A DNA stretch of 5,409 nucleotides from Desulfovibrio sp. GTDB lineage: Bacteria > Desulfobacterota > Desulfovibrionia > Desulfovibrionales > Desulfovibrionaceae. A model generated the notes under the pieces. The model was not told the DNA's origin. It did no database searches and worked only from the letters and a program-made list of their open reading frames with translations. This document shows, piece by piece, positions 1-5,332 of this stretch (its first letter is position 1; every line of letters begins with the position of its first letter). The stretch spans positions 1 through 5,409 of the forward strand of contig JAAUYW010000076.1 of NCBI GenBank assembly GCA_014804915.1, written 5' to 3'. The position numbers and the translations under genes are program-made.

Positions 1-628
1 CTCTTGCTAGATTGAGCAATTCCTCTGCCGCTGCGGCACTCCTGCAGAGAATGCGGCTGATCAGGCGCGTGCCCCTGGCAAGCGCGCTATAGCCGTAAAG
101 CTGCCCATCCCTGGCGCATCGCTGTTCGCCAAGGGCGACGTGGATATTGAAAACGCGGCGCTCCGCCAGGCGATGCAGGGTGGCAGGATTCATGAAACCC
201 TGGCCAAGCCTGCGCAGCTTGCGGGATGCGGCCGCATTTTGCCAGGGCGATGGCGGCTCCGGGCCGTCCCGCAACGTCAAAATATTCGCAACCCAGTATT
301 CTCCAGGCTCAAAGGCCTCGCCCTCCGGAGGCAGGGCATCATGATCCTTGTCATGCCTGTATGAGGCGGGAATTGGCATCGCCGGCCCAGGGGCGCAGGC
401 AGGCAGGGCATGGCCCCAGGCCACGTCGCCCGAGAGAAAGAGACGGCTGAACTGCGGGCTCTCATCCGGATTCTGGCCGCGATGAAGCTGTTTCCAGACT
501 ACGGCCATTGCGCCAAGAAGCATGTTGCCGGGGATATAGCCCAGACATTCGTGGGCCATGCTTTCAGCCGAGCCATCAGTCAGGACAAGCGGCTCCAGGG
601 CTTCGCAAGTTAGCAGCACCGTTTTCAC
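1..628 (-). CDS. csx10: Csx10 family RAMP protein, type III-D CRISPR-Cas (N-terminal 209 residues; runs off the left edge)
   Basis: Csx10 is the large Cas5-like RAMP subunit characteristic of type III-D effector complexes, where it is thought to bind the crRNA 5' handle beside Cas10. The reading frame is open from a GTG at 628 to base 2 without a stop, so the C-terminus is missing. Visible family landmarks are a RAMP N-terminal strand, then GYIPGNMLLGAMA (residues 30-42, the usual IPG-x-x-x-x-GA-x-A element). Next comes FSRLFLSGDVAWGHALP followed by MPIPASY (residues 60-90), the 'LFlsg-v-f-nA-P ... lPiP-S' block. Then comes IHVALGEQRCARDGQLYGY (162-180), matching the 'H-x-x-x-d ... a-x-x-G-x-L-x-Y' block of the family. 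The GTG start is chosen because GGAGGT lies 6 nt upstream and the start overlaps the cas7 stop as GTGA, implying translational coupling. Family and subtype assignments come from memory of motifs; an unusually divergent Csm4/Cmr3-type protein is the main alternative. Confidence 0.85.
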   Translation of the reverse strand, partial: MKTVLLTCEALEPLVLTDGSAESMAHECLGYIPGNMLLGAMAVVWKQLHRGQNPDESPQFSRLFLSGDVAWGHALPACAPGPAMPIPASYRHDKDHDALPPEGEAFEPGEYWVANILTLRDGPEPPSPWQNAAASRKLRRLGQGFMNPATLHRLAERRVFNIHVALGEQRCARDGQLYGYSALARGTRLISRILCRSAAAAEELLNLAR

Positions 629-1284
629 TGCTCCACCTCCGCCGGACGCAAAAGGTTTACATCAAGCAGGCCGGGCACTTTCGCAGGCCGCCCTTTCAGG
701 TTTTGCGGATAAATGCGGCAATTGCCAAGGCCGCGGGCCCGATCCGCGCCAATGCTTTTTACAGTCGCGCAAACCGCGGCAAGGTAGGCTGCAAGCCAGT
801 CCTGATCCAGCCCGGGAGCGTCAATGGCGATCTGGCTTGTAAAAAACAGGCCTGGAATGCCGCATTCAATGGCCCGCAGAGACTGCGGCCTGACCATGCC
901 ATTTTCAGCAAGCGCAGTCTGGTAGCGAATCATTGTCATATCGCTTACGTACTGGGTCCTGGCGACAGGGTTTTGCGCCAGAAGCCAGTCCTCAAGCTCC
1001 CCGGGCAGCCGCCCGCTGCCGGCAGCCAGCTTGCCTGGCTGATTGCTGGCGCGGGTAGCGCTGGCAGTGCCCCAGAAGTAATTCACCAGCGCAGCCAGAT
1101 CCTTGCGGCACAGCCCAAGCCGCCATGCGCCTTCGCGCAGGGCGCCCTTGACTGCGCGGCCGGGAATGAAAGGCAGGCCATTGATATCGCGGTTCAGAAT
1201 GCTGTCCGCCACCGGGCCGCTGCCAAGGCCGGAGCCGACATGCCAGTCTGAAATAAATTCAATGCGGATTTCAGTTTCAAACAT
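625..1284 (-). CDS. cas7: Csm3-like Cas7 RAMP protein (type III backbone subunit, predicted target-RNA nuclease)
   Basis: The product is a 219-residue RAMP protein of the Csm3/Cas7 type, which polymerises along the crRNA spacer and cuts bound target RNA at 6-nt intervals. An N-terminal RRM-like strand (IRIEF, 6-10) is followed by HVGSGLGSG (15-23) and VADSILNRDINGLPFIPGR (25-43). Aligning this with the Csm3 'D-x-x-x-x-R-D ... P-y-IPG-s-s-l-K-G' block puts Asp27 on the catalytic Asp33 of known Csm3 proteins, so slicing is probably retained. AVKGALRE (44-51) continues the IPG motif. GADRARGLGNCRI (179-191) is the C-terminal glycine-rich RAMP loop. The start is the ATG at 1284, because AAGGAGG lies 8 nt upstream; the in-frame ATG at 1290 would leave only 2 nt and the one at 1332 has no site. 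It overlaps the cas10 stop by 8 nt and the csx10 start by 4 nt. Family identity is firm; its exact place in the filament is inferred. Type III-D loci often carry more than one such Cas7, and others may lie beyond the left edge. Confidence 0.9.
   Translation of the reverse strand: MFETEIRIEFISDWHVGSGLGSGPVADSILNRDINGLPFIPGRAVKGALREGAWRLGLCRKDLAALVNYFWGTASATRASNQPGKLAAGSGRLPGELEDWLLAQNPVARTQYVSDMTMIRYQTALAENGMVRPQSLRAIECGIPGLFFTSQIAIDAPGLDQDWLAAYLAAVCATVKSIGADRARGLGNCRIYPQNLKGRPAKVPGLLDVNLLRPAEVEQ
635..640 (-). promoter_or_regulatory. Shine-Dalgarno site of csx10
   Basis: GGAGGT on the minus strand lies 6 nt before the GTG at 628. It sits inside the last codons of cas7 and fixes the non-ATG start of csx10. 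Confidence 0.75.
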
Positions 1285-2869
1285 TGGCATTGCCTCCTTC
1301 CCGCATGATTTTAAGCATGCCGTTTCGGGCAAGCGGATCCGGCGGCAGCAGACGGCTTAATTCCAGATAATCGCCAAGCATGGTGGCTCCGGAATCTTTC
1401 CTGAAATAGTTTTCCGGAAACAGGCGCTCAAAACGGCTTGCCCTCATCAGCCTGCCCTTGCGTCCGCCAAGGCCTCTTTCAAGATTTTCACGCGTATTCA
1501 GCCAATGCGCCCTGGCAATGTTCGCGCCGTTGCGGCAGGCCGCAAAAGCCGGGCGCAGGGCCGAGCGCGGCAGGGTTTCCAGAATTTCCCTGCCCTCTTC
1601 CATGAAGCTCAAAAGAAAGCCGGCGCCAAGCTCAAAGGGCTTGCCAGTCAGAAGCATGCCATCTGCGGCAGTGTACACGCGTCTGCGCAAATCAGCCACA
1701 TTCTTGTCAACTTCTTCGGTAATCACGAGATAATCAAGGCTGCTGGGCCTGATAGGCCCGGCTGCGGCAGTGAGTTTCTTGGCATTTCTGGTCAGCTCCT
1801 CCACCAGGGCGAAAGCCTTCGCAAAAGGCCAGGAGGAATCCATTACAGCCATGCCTACTCCCAGACTCAGGGCATACCCTTTTGACGCTGCCAGGCGCTC
1901 ATACTGGCTAACAAAAAGATCCACAAAAAAGAGCGCGAGATCAGCGCGTATGACAAGGGTGATATCATCGCCGCCAATCACAAGCGGACGCAGGGGCATG
2001 ACCAGGGCATCCTGCTTTACCGCGCTCTTGTCAAACTGGCGGATGTAGGCCAGCAGCGCATTGACAGCGAATCGGAAAGCTTCGCGGTTTATATTCTCTA
2101 TAGCTCCGGAAAGAGTCTGCAACGCGGCGACGCCTTGCGCGACTGGCAGCTGCTCCGCTTCCTCCAGCGTGTCGCTGAACAGCTTGCCCATGGAATTGCC
2201 ATCCATGTGGATGAGTGCGATTTTTCCGCCCTCCGGCAGCATGGCCTCCATATCCCCTGTCCAGATGACCTTTTCCGAAATGTCTGCGTAGGCCCGCAGA
2301 CGCTCCTCCGCCCTTTTCAAAAGTCCTGGCTGACGCCTGCAAAGCGAGGGGAGTGAAATGAATTCCCGGGACTCGCCTGAACGCTCCTCCGCCACGGCCG
2401 GAAGGCCATCCAGACGCGAGGCCCGCAAAACGGGCAGCATTGGCGCTCCGGCCCCGGGCGGGGCAGAACGACGCTGGAGATTTATGCGCTGCTCCACAAT
2501 ACTCCTCGCCTCGCGATAGGACGCAGTATCCCAGGCAACCGGAGCCTGGGCGCCAAAAATTGGCAACCCGGGAAATTGCTCCAGAACCTTTTTTGAATAG
2601 GCCTGCAGAAAAGCAAAGCCCAGCCGTTCATCTGGCAGAAGCAGGGCGAGAATGCCGGCATTATTCTGCAGCAGGATATGCCAGTCATTGCCCGCCATTT
2701 CCGCATCGGCCTTTCTGCCGCAGCCAATTTGGCCAAGCACAGGCTCATAGAAATCTTTATGGCAGATTTGATAGACGATTTCGGAGCCGCCAATCATCTC
2801 CTTGAGTTTGCCAGTCGCAAAAATAAATTTCTGGATTCCGCCTACTTCCGCGCGGATCAGTACAGGCAT
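1277..2869 (-). CDS. cas10: Cas10, short HD-less form with GGDD palm domain (type III CRISPR-Cas signalling subunit)
   Basis: Cas10 is the large subunit of type III complexes; on target RNA binding its palm domain makes cyclic oligoadenylates from ATP. This protein has 530 residues, short for Cas10. It starts directly with the first palm element, GGIQKFIFATGKLKEMIGGS (10-29), so there is no room for the N-terminal HD nuclease. The second palm carries IALIHMDGNSMGKL (217-230), with Asp223 a metal-ligand candidate, and LVIGGDDITLVI (296-307), the GGDD signature with Asp301/Asp302. RLDGLPAV (152-159) falls where related proteins, as I recall them, have a Cys-containing TGLPA element; no Cys pair is present, so the zinc site appears lost. 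A helical C-terminal region follows (about 385-530). The frame stays open upstream to 3133, but AGGAGG 5 nt before the ATG at 2869 and the good family N-terminus there set the start. It follows cas6 after a 67-nt gap and overlaps cas7 by 8 nt. Confidence 0.93.
   Translation of the reverse strand: MPVLIRAEVGGIQKFIFATGKLKEMIGGSEIVYQICHKDFYEPVLGQIGCGRKADAEMAGNDWHILLQNNAGILALLLPDERLGFAFLQAYSKKVLEQFPGLPIFGAQAPVAWDTASYREARSIVEQRINLQRRSAPPGAGAPMLPVLRASRLDGLPAVAEERSGESREFISLPSLCRRQPGLLKRAEERLRAYADISEKVIWTGDMEAMLPEGGKIALIHMDGNSMGKLFSDTLEEAEQLPVAQGVAALQTLSGAIENINREAFRFAVNALLAYIRQFDKSAVKQDALVMPLRPLVIGGDDITLVIRADLALFFVDLFVSQYERLAASKGYALSLGVGMAVMDSSWPFAKAFALVEELTRNAKKLTAAAGPIRPSSLDYLVITEEVDKNVADLRRRVYTAADGMLLTGKPFELGAGFLLSFMEEGREILETLPRSALRPAFAACRNGANIARAHWLNTRENLERGLGGRKGRLMRASRFERLFPENYFRKDSGATMLGDYLELSRLLPPDPLARNGMLKIMREGGNANV
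1293..1299 (-). promoter_or_regulatory. Shine-Dalgarno site of cas7
   Basis: AAGGAGG on the minus strand is 8 nt before the ATG at 1284 and only 2 nt before the ATG at 1290. It therefore favours the shorter protein and lies inside the 3' end of cas10. Confidence 0.75.
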
Positions 2870-2874
2870 AAACT

Positions 2875-2880
2875 CCTCCT
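2875..2880 (-). promoter_or_regulatory. Shine-Dalgarno site of cas10
   Basis: AGGAGG on the minus strand is 5 nt from the ATG at 2869. It is a near-consensus site and rules out the 88-residue upstream extension of the open frame. The 67-nt cas6-cas10 spacer (2870-2936) shows no other signal I can support. Confidence 0.8.
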
Positions 2881-2936
2881 GTCGATTCGTTGTCCGCCGC
2901 CATGAACGCCAGTCCCTTCCATTATCCAAAACTGCT

Positions 2937-3806
2937 TCAGCGCCAGTCTGTACTGGAGGGCGCACATTGTTCCAAAAATATTTTCCTGGCTTCCGCCAGT
3001 TCGGGAATTTGCCAGTAGCCAAGACCAAAAAGCGGGTTTTTGCCAGCGCCCAGGTATTGGCCAAGCACCAGTTTCTCCGCCAGCCTTGCGCCAATCCTGC
3101 CATTGCAGCGGATTGCGCCTGCAACGCCGCCAAGGGCTATCCGCCTTTCCTGGTTGTAACGCAAATCATGCCAGCGCAGATTTCCCTCTCCAGCCACAGG
3201 CAGGCTCTCAACCTCATCCCTGTCCGCAAACTGCCAGAAACGGATCTTGCTGGCCAGATAGCCAATTGCCCTGGCTGACCTGAAAAACTCAGGCTGGCAA
3301 TAGTCATCCCTTTCCCTCCCCTCCCCGCGGCAGCCAGAGGGCAATTTGAGCCTCAGGGGAGTATGAAAATGCAGGGAAAAGGAGTCGAGTCCAGCCAGCA
3401 GCGTTGTTTCTTCCCGCAAATGCTTCAATGTGAGCGGCTCAAGCCCACAGGGCGCTTCCTCTGGCGGATGCCTTTTGCCGCTTATCGCGTCCTGCCAGAA
3501 AAGCAGCCTGAGGGTTAAGCGCGAAAATTCGCCGTGCGGCTCGCCCTGGGCAAGCGCGTTCCCAAGCACACCAAACTGGCCCGGATTTTCAGTCAAAAGG
3601 CGCAGGCACACCACCTCCCCAGCCCGCAATGGCGCCTGGCCGCTGCGCAGGGGCACAAACCCCCTTGCCAGGGAATCCAGCTGACAGCCAAATTGGCGAC
3701 AGGCATGGCGCAGCCACGCGCTCCAGCGCGCGCCATGATAATCGGGCAGCGAGCGGATGCTTCTGGTAACCAGAAAAACTCCATCCACAAGATAAATATC
3801 GTTCAT
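2937..3806 (-). CDS. cas6: Cas6-type CRISPR pre-crRNA processing endoribonuclease (RAMP)
   Basis: Cas6 cuts the CRISPR transcript within each repeat to release crRNAs that load into the effector. This 289-residue protein has the two-RAMP layout. The N-terminal part contains LPDYHGARWSAWLRHACRQ (20-38), which matches the 'lP-y-G-s-x-l-R-x-a-l' start of the family. The C-terminal part has RWHDLRYNQERR (211-222), GGVAGAI (226-232) and the glycine-rich loop GAGKNPLFGLGYW (253-265), the signature of the Cas6 C-terminal family. His24 or His34 are candidates for the general acid/base His, but this cannot be settled from one sequence. ATG at 3806 is the only good start, since a TGA lies two codons upstream; there is no clear Shine-Dalgarno site, so initiation may be weak or leaderless. 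It is the first gene of the operon, 67 nt ahead of cas10 and divergent from the MFS gene. A non-nucleolytic RAMP of another family is the less likely alternative. Confidence 0.82.
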   Translation of the reverse strand: MNDIYLVDGVFLVTRSIRSLPDYHGARWSAWLRHACRQFGCQLDSLARGFVPLRSGQAPLRAGEVVCLRLLTENPGQFGVLGNALAQGEPHGEFSRLTLRLLFWQDAISGKRHPPEEAPCGLEPLTLKHLREETTLLAGLDSFSLHFHTPLRLKLPSGCRGEGRERDDYCQPEFFRSARAIGYLASKIRFWQFADRDEVESLPVAGEGNLRWHDLRYNQERRIALGGVAGAIRCNGRIGARLAEKLVLGQYLGAGKNPLFGLGYWQIPELAEARKIFLEQCAPSSTDWR

Positions 3807-3875
3807 TGCCAGTCAGCCAAAGCCATGCTAATATGATGCAAATCGCTTTACAGTCATATATTATTGCCTATCGCC
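3807..3875. promoter_or_regulatory. Divergent promoter region between cas6 and the MFS transporter gene
   Basis: These 69 bp separate two outward-facing start codons and should hold promoters for both. The 3829-3864 part is AT-rich compared with the surrounding genes. For the plus strand, TTGCCA (3806-3811), a 17-bp spacer and TAATAT (3829-3834) make a fair sigma70-type promoter, giving a leader of about 35 nt for the transporter. For the minus strand, ATGACT (3853-3858), an 18-bp spacer and TATTAG (3829-3834) are a weaker match that would start close to the cas6 ATG. The two proposed -10 boxes occupy the same bases, so transcription of the two genes could compete. No clear operator palindrome is seen. 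Confidence 0.4.
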
Positions 3876-5018
3876 ATGTTACAACAAGAATTTTTTCGGC
3901 AGAAACTTGCCTGCGCCTACTTTTTCTTCATTCCCTCGCTTGCCTATGGTATCCTCACTTCAAGGCTGCCTGCGCTGAAAATCGCAATGCAGGCCAATGA
4001 CAGCCAGATCGGCTATACCCTGCTTGCTCTCGGCATCGCCACTCTATGCGGCCTTTTTAGCGCCGATTTTCTCATTCGCCGCTACAATGCGAAACTGGTT
4101 ACAATGGCTGCGGCTGTCTTCATGTCTGTAGCAATGATCATCGCCGGCTTTGCCGCAAATTATTGGCAATTCACGATTTTCTGCCTGATTGCCGGCCTTG
4201 GCGTGGGCTTGTGCGATGTGGGCATGAACGCGCTCGGCATCCATCTTGAACAGACCAGCAAAATCCTGTGCCTGTCTTTTCTGCACGCCTGCTCCAGCAT
4301 CGGCGGAGCGGCAGGCGCCATCTCCGGCTCAATATGCGCGGAATTTGATATTGATCCTTTCTGGAATTTTGTTCTGGTGCTGGGGGTCTGGCTCGCATTT
4401 TGCCAACTGGCATTCAGAAATATCCAGGAAGACAAGGCTACGGCAAAAAAAGCCGCTTCCCCCCTGCCGGTCGGCAAGATCCCCCTTTTTGTCTGCCTCT
4501 GCGGAGCTCTCAGCCTGCTCTGTCATATTGTGGAAGGCTCCACTGCGGAATGGGGAAGCCTGCTGCTGACAACAGTAAAACGCGCATCCCAGGAAGAAGC
4601 GGCGCTGGTTTTCGCCTGTTTTACAAGCGCAATGGTTGTCTGCCGGCTTTTTTCCGACCGGATTCGCTCCCGCTTTTCAGATTTTCAGCTGACCTTTTTT
4701 GGCTCGCTGATCGGCGCCGCGGGAATGGCGCTGGTGCTGATTTCATCCTGGCCGCTTGTCTGCCTTGCGGGTTACGCCATAATGGGCGTAGGCGTCGCTC
4801 CCATTACGCCCCTGCTCTTCAGCCGCGCCGGCGCGACGCCCAGCGTCTCTCCTGGCCGCGCAAGCGCCGTGGTTTCACTCTTCGCCTATTCGGGCTTGCT
4901 CTTTTTCCCGCCTTTTATCGGCATTATGGCCAACCGCCTGGGCCTGCTCCAGACATTGTGGGTGATCGTGGCTATTTGCCTCCTGATGACTCTGGGCAGC
5001 AGGATTCTGAAAAAATAG
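3876..5018 (+). CDS. MFS transporter, YbjJ-like type
   Basis: This is a 380-residue integral inner-membrane protein of the major facilitator superfamily with about 12 hydrophobic segments in two halves, split by a charged loop (about 182-200, NIQEDKATAKKA). Family landmarks are GLFSADFLIRRY (59-70, the loop 2-3 motif A region) and its second-half counterpart CRLFSDRIRSRF (256-267). GLGVGLCDVGMNALGIHLE (107-125), LHACSSIGGAAGA (136-148) and VEGSTAEWGSLLL (219-231) resemble the 'DV-x-MN', 'H-x-x-x-S-x-G' and 'EG-x-x-DW' elements of E. coli YbjJ-like transporters. The substrate is unknown. ATG at 3876 is taken as the start; a TTG at 3864 would add four residues. Neither start has a recognisable Shine-Dalgarno site. 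It is divergent from cas6 with 69 bp between, and I see nothing tying it mechanistically to CRISPR defence; it is most simply a chromosomal neighbour. Confidence 0.88.
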   Translation: MLQQEFFRQKLACAYFFFIPSLAYGILTSRLPALKIAMQANDSQIGYTLLALGIATLCGLFSADFLIRRYNAKLVTMAAAVFMSVAMIIAGFAANYWQFTIFCLIAGLGVGLCDVGMNALGIHLEQTSKILCLSFLHACSSIGGAAGAISGSICAEFDIDPFWNFVLVLGVWLAFCQLAFRNIQEDKATAKKAASPLPVGKIPLFVCLCGALSLLCHIVEGSTAEWGSLLLTTVKRASQEEAALVFACFTSAMVVCRLFSDRIRSRFSDFQLTFFGSLIGAAGMALVLISSWPLVCLAGYAIMGVGVAPITPLLFSRAGATPSVSPGRASAVVSLFAYSGLLFFPPFIGIMANRLGLLQTLWVIVAICLLMTLGSRILKK

Positions 5019-5091
5019 CGCGAGCAGGGCGCCTGCCGGCAATTCCTGCAGGACTGACGCATCTTCCAGAAAAAGTCTTGGAACAAATTAA
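5019..5091. other. Intergenic spacer after the MFS gene, no convincing terminator
   Basis: Just after the stop codon, GCAGG-GCG-CCTGC (5024-5036) can form a short 5-bp hairpin. It is followed by CGGCAATTCC rather than a T-run, so it does not qualify as an intrinsic terminator. CCTGCAGG (5045-5052) is an isolated 8-bp palindrome. The rest shows no gene or repeat I can support. Confidence 0.5.
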
Positions 5092-5116
5092 CTTTCAAAT
5101 TTTACAAATTTGAAAG
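5092..5116. repeat. Perfect 11-bp inverted repeat, AT-rich palindrome
   Basis: CTTTCAAATTT and AAATTTGAAAG are exact reverse complements separated by TAC (5103-5105). The arms are AT-rich and no T-run follows on either strand, so a strong terminator is unlikely. It could be a protein-binding operator, a bidirectional stem-loop at the end of the MFS transcript, or one end of a repeat unit together with the palindrome at 5192-5218. Confidence 0.8.
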
Positions 5117-5191
5117 CGCCCATTTCGCCGCTTAACGGCCAGGCAAACCAGCCTTGCGGCTACATGGCGACCGTATGCTTTCGAAGCCGGC

Positions 5192-5218
5192 AGAGCATTT
5201 TCAAAGTGAAAATGCTCT
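5192..5218. repeat. Perfect 12-bp inverted repeat ending at the putative IS boundary
   Basis: AGAGCATTTTCA (5192-5203) and TGAAAATGCTCT (5207-5218) are exact reverse complements around AAG. Its centre is 101 bp from the centre of the 5092-5116 palindrome, and both contain a TTTCAAA core, suggesting related stem-loops bounding one unit. No T-run follows on either strand. The proposed left tip of the insertion sequence lies about 4 bp beyond it. Confidence 0.8.
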
Positions 5219-5266
5219 AATATGTAGTAGTTTCGACTTGACCTGACATTTGCCTTGCAAAAAAGA

Positions 5267-5332
5267 GGGAACTCGGTTTTGATGGATTTTATCCAATCAC
5301 CATCAACCGGACACCACGTCCAGGGAGTTCCC
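5267..5332 (+). promoter_or_regulatory. Three-way-junction RNA fold in the transposase leader, overlapping the ribosome-binding site
   Basis: The outer stem pairs GGGAACTC (5267-5274) with GAGTTCCC (5325-5332) perfectly over 8 bp and ends at the base before the start codon. Inside it, GGTT-tt-GATGG (5275-5285) pairs with CCATCAACC (5300-5308) with a two-base bulge and a 14-nt loop. Next to it, GGAC (5309-5312) pairs with GTCC (5318-5321). The Shine-Dalgarno-like GGGAG (5323-5327) is partly locked in the outer stem. The likely role is to lower translation of transposase from transcripts entering from outside the element; this is inferred from pairing alone. Confidence 0.6.

Larger units (their letters stand above)
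5092..5218. repeat. Possible dispersed intergenic repeat unit bounded by two palindromes
   Basis: The 75 bp between the two palindromes is GC-richer and contains small complementary words, for example AGGC (5142-5145) with GCCT (5152-5155). The arrangement stem-loop, spacer, stem-loop recalls bacterial interspersed palindromic units. A minus-strand open frame crosses this stretch and the IS leader, but it has no coding support and is treated as chance. That this is a multicopy repeat is inference; only one copy lies in the window. Confidence 0.3.

Noticed and set aside
508..1251. Long plus-strand open frame of 247 codons across the cas7 region
   Set aside because: It lies opposite cas7 and the csx10 start, which have clear family motifs and good ribosome-binding sites; its translation has no recognisable domain.
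2870..3133. Upstream extension of cas10 by 88 residues
   Set aside because: The extension overlaps the cas6 C-terminus in another frame, whereas AGGAGG sits 5 nt before the ATG at 2869 and the Cas10 N-terminal motif starts there.
5024..5036. Hairpin just after the MFS stop as an intrinsic terminator
   Set aside because: The stem is only 5 bp and no T-run follows it on the plus strand.
4400..5113. Plus-strand open frame of 237 codons overlapping the transporter in another frame
   Set aside because: It is Arg/Pro-rich and lacks any motif, while the overlapping frame encodes a clear 12-TM MFS protein.
5238..5266. Promoter for the transposase from TTGACC at 5238
   Set aside because: The bases 17 bp downstream (5261-5266) are AAAAGA, a poor -10 match, so I do not call a promoter there.
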